Shown piece by piece: positions 1 through 5,666 of a DNA stretch of 5,666 bases. Every line of letters begins with the position of its first letter. The stretch's first letter is position 1. The notes under the pieces were generated by a model. The model was not told where the DNA came from. It did no database searches and saw only the letters and a program-made list of their open reading frames with translations. The stretch spans positions 1 to 5,666 of the forward strand of contig JAQBUS010000104.1 of the NCBI GenBank assembly GCA_027623875.1. Reading direction: 5' to 3'. Position numbers and translations under genes: made by a program. The DNA is from Pseudomonadota bacterium. GTDB taxonomy: Bacteria; Pseudomonadota; Alphaproteobacteria; Rhodobacterales; Rhodobacteraceae.

Positions 1-19
1 AAATAGGGAAATAAAAAAA

Positions 20-1369
20 ATGGAATGCTGTGGACCAGGATATGCTTCGCCCACCGAAGCCATGAAGGCTCCAAGGGAGAACCTACTTTACACGATAGCA
101 ATATATACAGGTACTGGTATACAAAAACCAGATTATCTATGTACAATAGATGCTAACCCTGAAAGCCAAACCTACTCGAAAGTAATAAGCCGGCTTGAGA
201 TGCCCAGTATTGGCGACGAATTACATCACATGGGATGGAATGCTTGTTCATCCTGTCATAACGACACCTCTAAAACTAGAAAATATCTTATCATTCCAGG
301 GGTTCGTTCTTCAAACTTACATATTATAGACTGCGCTTCTGACCCCAGAAATCCAACATTATTTAAGGTAATTAATGGTGCTGATATTAAAACTAAGACG
401 GACCTATCGGCGCCACATACTGTTCACTGTCTGGGCTCAGATATAATAATATCTATGCTTGGAGATGCGAAAGGAAATGCACCTGGGGGGTATCTCCATA
501 TTAATCAGGCTTTTGAGATCGTCGGTCGTTGGGAAAACTCAATGGGTGACATAAAATTCGGTTACGACTTTTGGTATCAACCTCGTCATAACGTAATGGT
601 CTCTTCTGAATGGGCTGCACCCAATACGTTTATGCCGGGCTTTGATTTAGAAGAGGTCGGGCATCTAAAATATGGTAGAGAAATTCACTTCTGGGATTTT
701 GAAAAAAAAATACCCATACAAACAATGTATTTGGGAGAAGATGGCCTTGTTCCACTTGAGGTGCGATTTCACCACAATCCAGATAGCTCCCACGGATTTG
801 TAGGTGCTGCACTAAGTGCAAACATAATTCATTGGTGGAAAGATTCTAATGGTGAATGGCAATGGGAAAAAATTATAGATGTTGAAAATGAACCTCACCC
901 AGAATGGCCCATTCCTATTCCAGGTGTGATCTCCGTTATCCTTTTGTCAATGAACGATAAATACTTATATTTTTGCAATTGGCTTCACGGAGACATTAGG
1001 CAATACGATATTAGCGATCCCCACAATCCAAAACTTACTGGCCAAGTCTTTATGGGGGGGCTTTTGAATAGGGCACCCGAAGTAAATGGGGTTAAGGTGA
1101 CAGGTGGGCCACAAATGATTCAACTCTCTCTCGATGGAAAACGTCTTTTTGTGACAACTTCTCTCTTCTCAACATGGGATAATCAATTTTACCCGGAGAT
1201 TCGAACCAATGGGGGCTGTATGTTAATGGTTAATTGTAATGCCGAAAATGGTGGTATGGAGATTGATAAAGATTTCCTTGTAGACTTTGGTAAGGAACCA
1301 AATGGACCTTCTCGGTGCCATGAAACAAGGTATCCAGGGGGCGACTGCACGAGTGATATATGGGTATAG
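20..1369 (+). CDS. Selenium-binding protein SBP56/SELENBP1 family (putative methanethiol oxidase)
   Basis: This 449-residue protein is close in length to human SELENBP1 (about 472) and matches the family from end to end. Visible family blocks are the N-terminal CCGPGY (3-8), ELHHMGWNACSSC (67-79), GYDFWYQPRHNVM with SSEWAAPN (181-202), NWLHGDIRQYDISDP (320-334), GGPQMIQLSLDGKRL (362-376) and the C-terminal RYPGGDCTSDIW (437-448). Characterised members oxidise methanethiol with O2 to formaldehyde, H2S and H2O2, and the bacterial enzyme MtoX needs copper. Conserved His69/His70, His133/His136 and His434 are plausible metal ligands, and Cys76/Cys79 form the CSSC motif linked to selenium binding. 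Bacterial MtoX has a signal peptide; this protein does not, so it is probably cytoplasmic. The six open codons upstream, to the window edge, do not look like a signal peptide. A weak AGGGA lies at 5-9. The 3' end overlaps the ferredoxin by 10 bases. The family call is very secure; methanethiol as substrate is inferred. Confidence 0.93.
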   Translation: MECCGPGYASPTEAMKAPRENLLYTIAIYTGTGIQKPDYLCTIDANPESQTYSKVISRLEMPSIGDELHHMGWNACSSCHNDTSKTRKYLIIPGVRSSNLHIIDCASDPRNPTLFKVINGADIKTKTDLSAPHTVHCLGSDIIISMLGDAKGNAPGGYLHINQAFEIVGRWENSMGDIKFGYDFWYQPRHNVMVSSEWAAPNTFMPGFDLEEVGHLKYGREIHFWDFEKKIPIQTMYLGEDGLVPLEVRFHHNPDSSHGFVGAALSANIIHWWKDSNGEWQWEKIIDVENEPHPEWPIPIPGVISVILLSMNDKYLYFCNWLHGDIRQYDISDPHNPKLTGQVFMGGLLNRAPEVNGVKVTGGPQMIQLSLDGKRLFVTTSLFSTWDNQFYPEIRTNGGCMLMVNCNAENGGMEIDKDFLVDFGKEPNGPSRCHETRYPGGDCTSDIWV

Positions 1370-1818
1370 AAACAAAAAAAATTACCATCTCAAATCGGTC
1401 AAATGTCTCATATCAAGTTGATCGACGTAAACCCTTACTTGATAGCTTACGAGAGCAAGGTCTAGACCTACCATACGGTTGTAAATATGGAGGCTGCATT
1501 ACATGTGCTGCCAGACTTATTTCCGGTGAAATTAATCAAAAAGCCCAAGTGGCTCTTAATAATAGACAAATTAATGACGGTTACATTATTTTATGTGTAG
1601 CAAGGCCAATTTCTGACATAACTCTCGAAATTGGTGTTGAAAGCCACAATAAACTTTACCGCAATCCATTCTTAGACCCTTTAGAGGCACATGAGCTAAA
1701 AGCGGATATAGCTACCCCACTGGAGAAAAAAATAATGAACCATATGGATCACAACCAACCTTATACAAATGAGTACCTTCAAGGCATTTTGAATTCGGTT
1801 AAAACCATAGCAATGTAG
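1360..1818 (+). CDS. Plant-type [2Fe-2S] ferredoxin, with C-terminal read-in to the next gene
   Basis: The first roughly 125 residues form a plant/chloroplast-type [2Fe-2S] ferredoxin, a small soluble electron carrier. The cluster ligands are Cys41, Cys46, Cys49 and Cys79 (C-x4-C-x2-C-x29-C), preceded by LPYG and followed by VARPISDITLEI, the usual last strand. The start ATG lies inside the end of the SBP56 gene in another frame (10-base overlap). This implies co-transcription and translational coupling; there is no strong separate Shine-Dalgarno. The open frame gives 152 residues, longer than the usual 90-120. The last 27 residues (from the Met at 1735, ending SVKTIAM) look like the N terminus of a YccU-like CoA-binding protein, not ferredoxin. 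The natural end of the ferredoxin may therefore be near LEKK (about 1731). Likely partners are an oxidoreductase and the Rieske oxygenase downstream, by inference. The ferredoxin identity is secure. Confidence 0.9.
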   Translation: MGIETKKITISNRSNVSYQVDRRKPLLDSLREQGLDLPYGCKYGGCITCAARLISGEINQKAQVALNNRQINDGYIILCVARPISDITLEIGVESHNKLYRNPFLDPLEAHELKADIATPLEKKIMNHMDHNQPYTNEYLQGILNSVKTIAM

Positions 1819-2192
1819 GAGCGAGTGGAGATAAAACGAAATTTAGCTATGGGGTTTTAAGAGTACTAAGTGAAACAGGTTATGAAATGATTCCAGTGAA
1901 CCCTTCTCTGGCGGGCTCTAACATAAGAGGCTTAAAAGTTTATGCTAGCCTTGCAGAAATAGACAGGCCAGTGGACATGGTGGAGGTGTTTCGTCGGCCT
2001 CAAGACTTATTGGGTGTAGCAAGAGAAGCCATAGAGATTAATGCTAAAGTACTTTGGGGCCAAATTGGTGTGCGTGATGATGATGCTGCCTTACTTGCCG
2101 AAGAAGCGGGCTTGCAAGTGGTTATGAATAGATGTCCCAAAATTGAATTATTTCGTCCCTTTTGGAAGCCAAAACTAAATCTTGGAAACTGA
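1735..2192 (+). CDS. CoA-binding protein, YccU/CoA_binding_2 family, interrupted by a frameshift
   Basis: This gene encodes a small Rossmann-like CoA-binding domain protein of unclear physiological role (E. coli YccU is the familiar relative, 137 residues). The part from the ATG at 1887 has no frame break and encodes 101 residues, with IPVNP, VYASLAEI, VDMVEVF, GAxxLWGQIGV-like and VVMNRCPKIE motifs. That alone lacks the nucleotide-binding start of the domain. The missing N terminus is present just upstream: in the same frame 1818-1886 reads GASGDKTKFSYGVL onward but has no start codon. The piece before it, ending SVKTIAM, sits in the ferredoxin frame at 1735-1815. Joining them with one extra base at 1815/1816 gives MVGAS, the expected family motif, and a 152-residue protein of normal length starting at ATG 1735. 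Either the base was lost in sequencing or assembly, or this copy is a recent pseudogene. The family call is strong; the status of the gene is open. Confidence 0.82.
1813..1820 (+). other. Apparent -1 frameshift site in the CoA-binding gene
   Basis: The frame that encodes KTIAM ends in TAG at 1816-1818. The homologous continuation, V-G-A-S, begins with the G at 1815 used a second time (GTA at 1815-1817, GGA at 1818-1820). One additional G after ATG would restore an unbroken reading frame. There is no X-XXY-YYZ slippery heptamer or obvious stimulatory hairpin at the site, so a lost base is likelier than programmed frameshifting. Confidence 0.75.
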
Positions 2193-2233
2193 TTAATAAA
2201 TGCCTGTAACCTATTGCTTTAATTTTTTTTATT

Positions 2234-2262
2234 TTGAAAGAAGGGACAATACGCTTTATATA
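2234..2262 (+). promoter_or_regulatory. Candidate sigma-70-type promoter for the Rieske oxygenase gene
   Basis: TTGAAA at 2234-2239 (five of six matches to the -35 consensus) is followed after 17 bases by TATATA at 2257-2262 (four of six matches to the -10). Transcription would start near 2269 and leave a leader of about 160 bases. In DNA this rich in A and T such matches often arise by chance, so support is weak. Confidence 0.3.
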
Positions 2263-2376
2263 TTTCTTGATGCGTTAACTTAATTCTTTCGATAGAGAGG
2301 AGTATCAGGGGAATCTTACCATAGAGTTAATATGACTATTTTCTTAGAGCAATAACGAATTAAGAATTCTTGTTTT

Positions 2377-2397
2377 TTTTAACTCTAAAAGTTAAAA
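2377..2397 (+). other. AT-rich inverted repeat in the leader of the Rieske gene
   Basis: TTTTAACT at 2377-2384 is the exact reverse complement of AGTTAAAA at 2390-2397, with a five-base loop CTAAA. The stem has 8 pairs, only one of them G-C, so it is weak as an RNA hairpin. It lies about 24 bases before the Shine-Dalgarno and could be an operator half-site pair, a poor terminator (T-run on the wrong side for the + strand) or chance. Confidence 0.3.
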
Positions 2398-2420
2398 GGA
2401 ATTATTAATATGTTCCAAAA

Positions 2421-2425
2421 AGGAG
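2421..2425 (+). promoter_or_regulatory. Shine-Dalgarno site of the Rieske oxygenase gene
   Basis: AGGAG, within AAAAAGGAG, stands six bases before the ATG at 2432. It is the clearest ribosome binding site in the window. It fixes the start of the oxygenase, whose N terminus FLRNTWYVAGW is also the usual one for the family. Confidence 0.8.
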
Positions 2426-2431
2426 TTTTAA

Positions 2432-3457
2432 ATGTTTTTGAGAAATACATGGTATGTAGCTGGATGGGATGAGGATGTAACTCGGGACTTAAAACAGGTT
2501 AAAATTCTTGGAGAAAAGATTGTTTTATATAGAACAGAGAGTGGTAGTCCGGTCGCTCTATTTGACGCCTGCCCTCATCGAAAGCTTCCTCTTTCTAAGG
2601 GAAGATTACTTGGTGATAAAATAGAATGTGGCTACCACGGGCTAACGTTCGATTGCTCGGGTATGTGTATCCGTGTCCCGGGACAAAACAATATCCCAAC
2701 ATCCGCCAATGTTCGTTCATATCCAGTTGTTTCACGTTATGGGTTAGTTTGGATTTGGATGGGCGATGGCTCTTTGGCAGACCCAGCCAAGATATTTAAT
2801 GTTTGTCACTACGATGACCCAGAATGGGGCATTAATAAAGGTGATGCTATGCCGTTCAACTGCAATTATCTTTATATAACAGACAATCTATTGGATCCGT
2901 CTCACGTCGCATGGGTCCACCAATCTTCTTTTGGAAATTCTGCAACTGAAGAGGAGCCACTTGAAGTCAGCTCAACAGAGAATAGCGTAATAGTTTCCAG
3001 GTGGATGTACGATACAGAGGTTGCCCCATTTTACCAGTCTCTGGTTCCTTTCGATGGTAAATGTGATCGAAAACAACATTATGAGGTGTTTTACCCATCT
3101 TTAGCCTATATAAAGGCAATATTTACTCCCGTAGGCACAGGAGGTGAAGACAAGAAACTGCCCGCCAATCAAGTATTCCAAATGGACAGTTATAATTTTA
3201 TGACCCCAGTAGACGAATATACAACTCGCTATTATTGGTTTCAAATTCGGAATTTGGCGCCCAATGACTCCAAAATATCAGAATATATGAGTAAATCAGT
3301 AGAAGCTGCATTTAACGAGGATAGAGAAATTCTAACGGATGTTCAAAAAGGGATGTCTGAGAAGACAGGTGGGAATATTGACATAGCTATCGACGCCGGC
3401 CCATTACTATTTCGCAGACGTTTGCAAAAATTAATTGATGCTGAACAAACTAATTAA
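2432..3457 (+). CDS. Rieske [2Fe-2S] non-heme iron oxygenase, vanillate O-demethylase (VanA/TsaM-like) type
   Basis: This 341-residue protein is the terminal oxygenase of a multicomponent monooxygenase. The N-terminal Rieske domain (about 5-105) carries C47-P-H49 and C66-x2-H69, spaced C-x-H-x16-C-x2-H. The catalytic domain (about 130-335) has DNLLDPSHVAWVH, giving iron ligands His158 and His163 and the bridging Asp155, with Asp297 in FNEDREIL as the probable third ligand. Length and motif layout fit the VanA/TsaM group, which removes methyl groups from aryl ethers or hydroxylates aromatic side chains; other members act on quite different molecules. The substrate is not predictable here. Family members take electrons from a VanB-type reductase with its own ferredoxin domain; none is in the window, so the free ferredoxin at 1360 is a possible donor (inference). 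A strong Shine-Dalgarno and 239 bases of upstream spacer suggest separate initiation. All ligands are intact, so it should be active. Confidence 0.92.
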   Translation: MFLRNTWYVAGWDEDVTRDLKQVKILGEKIVLYRTESGSPVALFDACPHRKLPLSKGRLLGDKIECGYHGLTFDCSGMCIRVPGQNNIPTSANVRSYPVVSRYGLVWIWMGDGSLADPAKIFNVCHYDDPEWGINKGDAMPFNCNYLYITDNLLDPSHVAWVHQSSFGNSATEEEPLEVSSTENSVIVSRWMYDTEVAPFYQSLVPFDGKCDRKQHYEVFYPSLAYIKAIFTPVGTGGEDKKLPANQVFQMDSYNFMTPVDEYTTRYYWFQIRNLAPNDSKISEYMSKSVEAAFNEDREILTDVQKGMSEKTGGNIDIAIDAGPLLFRRRLQKLIDAEQTN

Positions 3458-3597
3458 TGCATTTGAGAAATGAAGGCCCTAATTAAAAATATCAACGTCG
3501 CTCAAACTACTAACCGATAAATTTTCTTAGCTAAAAGCTTTACGCCATCCGGTGAATAGTTTATATTTGGTATGTAAATTAATGTTAGCAGGGTTGT
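3458..3597 (+). other. Intergenic spacer between the Rieske and FAD oxidoreductase genes
   Basis: This 140-base AT-rich spacer has no open frame and no convincing terminator. A short inverted repeat AGCT-AAA-AGCT lies near 3530-3540, too weak to call. The downstream gene may be read through from the Rieske gene or from a promoter that I cannot identify with confidence. Confidence 0.4.
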
Positions 3598-5235
3598 TTG
3601 AGTAAGACAAAAAGATATGATGCAATAATTGTTGGCGCCGGTCATAATGGTCTTACAGCTGGTTGTTATTTAGCAAAAGCTGGCTTAAAAGTTTTGATCG
3701 TTGAGAAAAATGATTGGATCGGTGGTGCTGCAGTAAGTAGGTCTATTTATGACGGCTTTACCTATTCTAATTGCTCATACGTCTGTTCTCTACTGCGGAG
3801 AGAAATTGTTAGAGATTTGGAGCTGCCTCGTTTTGGCCTGCAAGTAATTCCATACGAAGGTGGAGCTACTTTTACTGAAGATGGTGACTACTTTGCTTAT
3901 CACTCAGATCACGAAGCCCTTAAGAGAGAAATAAGACGTCATAGTCCCAAAGACGTTGATGCATATGAACGCTTTAGCCAAATTATAATTAGGCAGTGTC
4001 GTTTTATTCGACCTTTTCTCTTACGGCCTGCACCAGACCCTACCTCTGTTCGTCCTCGTGACCTTGCTGAACTGATTTACCTGATAAAAAAAATTCATGG
4101 CCTGGGCGCAAAAGAAATTGCAGAAACAATTCGTTTTTGGACAATGTCGATTGGGGATTTTTTAAATGAACATTTTGACAATGAGTTAATCAAAGCTCAC
4201 TTGGCTGGATCAGGGATAATAGGGACCGGCCTTGGGGTCTACTCACCGGGAACCGCTTATGTATTGCTTCATCATTATATGGGAGATGTCGACGGAACGA
4301 TTGGGGCTTGGGGTTTTGCGAGAGGTGGAATGGGAGCGGTCTCAAAAGCATTGGGAGATGCGTTTTCTGAAGCTGGTGGCGAAATTTTAGTGGGCTCAGG
4401 CCTTGATCAGTTTCAAATTAAAAATGACAGAGTCACGGGAGTGGTTCTTGAGAATGGCGACGAATATTTTGCACCAATAGTTGCGTCAAATATGGACGTA
4501 AAGAGAACATTCCTGAAACATTTAGGGGAAGAAGCACTCCCGACTGACTTCATTAAAGCCGTAAAACGTTTTAAAATCAGAGGATCTAGCGGTAAGATTA
4601 ACATTTCTTTAGATTCGATGCCTGACTTTCCTGCAGCCCCGAAAGATGCACCCTTTTTAAAGGGTGATTTACACTGTTCAAACAGCCTTGATGAGCTCGA
4701 GTTAGCTTACGATGATTGGAAAGTTGGCCAGTGGTCAAAAAATCCATATTTTGATATGCTAATACCTTCACAAATCGATCCTACTATGTCTCCTATAGGT
4801 AGTCATATGATGACAGTATTTATTCAATATGCACCTTACGATTTAAACACAAATGGCACACGAAGCCCTGAAAATTGGGACTCTGAACAAAAAGAGAAAT
4901 TTGCAAATTGCGTTTATGATAAAATGGAACAAGCAATGCCAGACATTCGAAAACATATTTTGCATGCTGAAGTCCGAAGTCCTGCAGACATTGAAAAAGA
5001 GGTTGGGTTAACAGAAGGTAACATTTTCCAGGGCGAGCTAACATTCGATCAATTACTCTTTAATAGGCCCATCCCAGGCTATTCTAAGTACAACTCTCCT
5101 ATTCATGGCCTTTATATAGTTGGGTCCTCAACTCATCCAGGTGGTGGTGTAATGGGAGCACCAGGAGCAAATGCAGCGCGTGAAATTTTAACAAATATAG
5201 GCAAGGGTAAATTAATGCCTTCATACTCAGCGTGA
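3598..5235 (+). CDS. FAD-dependent oxidoreductase, PYROXD2/phytoene desaturase-like
   Basis: This 545-residue flavoprotein belongs to the amine-oxidase/phytoene-desaturase superfamily and is closest in pattern to PYROXD2, not to the shorter CrtI carotenoid enzymes. The N-terminal Rossmann motif GAGHNG (13-18) leads to Glu36, which binds the FAD ribose, then IGGAA (41-45). Family blocks follow: SPGTAYVLLHH (216-226), GAWGFARGGMGA (236-247), EGNIFQGELTFDQL (473-486) and the C-terminal FAD-closing GLYIVGSSTHPGGGVMGAPG (504-523). No signal peptide or membrane segment is evident. The start is TTG at 3598: no ATG or GTG fits the family N terminus, and AGCAGGG at 3587-3593 is a modest ribosome site four bases upstream. 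A similar gene begins 10 bases after its stop. Members remove hydrogen from C-C or C-N bonds; the substrate here is unknown. A carotenoid role is unlikely, as no other carotenoid gene is present. Confidence 0.9.
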   Translation: MSKTKRYDAIIVGAGHNGLTAGCYLAKAGLKVLIVEKNDWIGGAAVSRSIYDGFTYSNCSYVCSLLRREIVRDLELPRFGLQVIPYEGGATFTEDGDYFAYHSDHEALKREIRRHSPKDVDAYERFSQIIIRQCRFIRPFLLRPAPDPTSVRPRDLAELIYLIKKIHGLGAKEIAETIRFWTMSIGDFLNEHFDNELIKAHLAGSGIIGTGLGVYSPGTAYVLLHHYMGDVDGTIGAWGFARGGMGAVSKALGDAFSEAGGEILVGSGLDQFQIKNDRVTGVVLENGDEYFAPIVASNMDVKRTFLKHLGEEALPTDFIKAVKRFKIRGSSGKINISLDSMPDFPAAPKDAPFLKGDLHCSNSLDELELAYDDWKVGQWSKNPYFDMLIPSQIDPTMSPIGSHMMTVFIQYAPYDLNTNGTRSPENWDSEQKEKFANCVYDKMEQAMPDIRKHILHAEVRSPADIEKEVGLTEGNIFQGELTFDQLLFNRPIPGYSKYNSPIHGLYIVGSSTHPGGGVMGAPGANAAREILTNIGKGKLMPSYSA

Positions 5236-5245
5236 TATTTAAATA

Positions 5246-5666
5246 ATGACAAATACAAATAACCACGATTTTGATGTGATAATTATAGGCGCTGGCCATA
5301 ATGGATTGTGCGCTGGAGCGACACTTGCACGAAAGGGAAAAAAAATACTGGTGTTAGAACGTTCCAAGGTACTTGGTGGAATGGCCAGAACAGAGGAATT
5401 AATCCCAGGGGTTCGAATATCTAGAATTGCTCATCTGATCTACAATCTAAATGAACAAGTCGCCAAAGAGCTAGAGATAGGGGCTGGCCAAGGTTCTTTT
5501 CAATTAAAAAAAATTCCAACCGTTTCCTTAGCTCTAAATAAAAAACATGTGATAATAGAAAATGGTGTGCCCAGTTTTTCCAATGGAGAGAAGCATCCAG
5601 ATTCCGAGTCATATGCTCTCTTATACCAAAAGTTATCTCGGTATGGCAAACTGCTTTCAAAACTAG
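5246..5666 (+). CDS. Second PYROXD2/phytoene desaturase-like FAD oxidoreductase, 3' end beyond the window
   Basis: The frame stays open from the ATG at 5246 to the window edge, giving the first 140 residues of a protein probably over 500 long. It has the FAD-binding Rossmann motif GAGHNG (15-20), a Glu at the end of the second strand (38, in VLER), and LGGMA (43-47), followed by EELIPGVRISRIAHLIYNL, which matches the family segment after the dinucleotide-binding fold. It starts 10 bases after the stop of the preceding gene with no clear Shine-Dalgarno (TTTAAATA precedes the ATG), so it is probably translated by coupling to it. It resembles its neighbour in the first 45 residues but diverges strongly afterwards, so the pair is an old duplication or two recruited relatives rather than a recent tandem copy. 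The function is unknown beyond FAD-dependent oxidoreduction. Confidence 0.85.
   Translation, partial: MTNTNNHDFDVIIIGAGHNGLCAGATLARKGKKILVLERSKVLGGMARTEELIPGVRISRIAHLIYNLNEQVAKELEIGAGQGSFQLKKIPTVSLALNKKHVIIENGVPSFSNGEKHPDSESYALLYQKLSRYGKLLSKL

Larger units (their letters stand above)
2193..2431 (+). other. Intergenic region upstream of the Rieske oxygenase gene
   Basis: This 239-base AT-rich gap separates the SBP56/ferredoxin/CoA-binding group from the Rieske gene. No open frame with a credible ribosome binding site is present. It holds T-runs at 2223-2230 and 2373-2380, a candidate promoter, an AT-rich hairpin and the Shine-Dalgarno of the next gene. A termination point may lie near 2223-2230, but I see no convincing GC-rich stem before those T residues. 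The gap length suggests that the Rieske gene has its own transcription start. Confidence 0.5.

Noticed and set aside
630..821. Open frame on the - strand inside the SBP56 gene
   Set aside because: It is antisense to a conserved coding block and has no recognisable protein features.
1813..1820. Programmed -1 ribosomal frameshifting in the CoA-binding gene
   Set aside because: The site reads GCA-ATG-TAG with no slippery heptamer, and I see no strong downstream hairpin. A lost base explains it more simply.
2332..2355. Seven-codon reading frame (MTIFLEQ) in the leader, as a possible leader peptide
   Set aside because: It has no ribosome binding site, no run of regulatory codons and no attenuator structure after it.
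2356..2380. Rho-independent terminator at GAATT-AAG-AATTC followed by TTGTTTTTTTT
   Set aside because: The stem has five pairs, mostly A-T, with a three-base loop. It is too weak to call, although the T-run is suggestive.
2410..2470. ATG at 2410 as an alternative or small upstream gene overlapping the Rieske start
   Set aside because: It is out of frame with the oxygenase, has no Shine-Dalgarno and stops after about 20 codons. The ATG at 2432 has a strong site.
3598..5235. Carotenoid biosynthesis (CrtI) as the role of the FAD oxidoreductases
   Set aside because: The motifs fit PYROXD2 better than CrtI, and no phytoene synthase, cyclase or other carotenoid gene is present.
4413..5299. Open frames on the - strand opposite the FAD oxidoreductase gene
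   Set aside because: They are short, resemble no family, and lie antisense to a well-supported coding region.

Overview
The window holds a compact run of genes, all on the + strand, from an AT-rich bacterium. Every gene is bacterial in arrangement, with overlaps, Shine-Dalgarno sites and short spacers. I see no rRNA, tRNA, insertion sequence, CRISPR array or phage gene. The low GC, tight packing and type of oxidative enzymes would fit a marine, free-living proteobacterium, perhaps alphaproteobacterial. That placement is inference only; nothing here fixes the taxon.

Layout. (1) 20-1369 encodes a full-length selenium-binding protein of the SBP56/SELENBP1 family, whose characterised members are methanethiol oxidases. 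(2) Overlapping its end, from 1360, is a plant-type [2Fe-2S] ferredoxin. (3) The ferredoxin frame runs without a stop into the start of a YccU-like CoA-binding protein. That second gene is broken by an apparent one-base loss near 1815, so its two parts lie in different frames (1735-1815 and 1818-2192). (4) A 239-base gap follows, with a weak candidate promoter and an AT-rich hairpin. (5) 2432-3457 is a Rieske non-heme iron oxygenase of the vanillate O-demethylase (VanA/TsaM-like) type, with all metal ligands visible. (6) After a 140-base gap, 3598-5235 is a PYROXD2/phytoene-desaturase-like FAD oxidoreductase with a TTG start. (7) 5246 to the window end is the first 140 residues of a second member of the same FAD family.

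How they might work together. Most of the genes are redox enzymes: a probable copper/O2-dependent thiol oxidase, an electron-carrier ferredoxin, a Rieske oxygenase that needs such a carrier, and two flavin oxidoreductases. A catabolic or detoxifying cluster for a methylated or sulfur-containing organic compound is a reasonable hypothesis. The substrate cannot be read from the sequence, and no ferredoxin reductase, transporter or regulator is visible. The most concrete anomaly is the hidden ferredoxin/CoA-binding gene junction with its frameshift.
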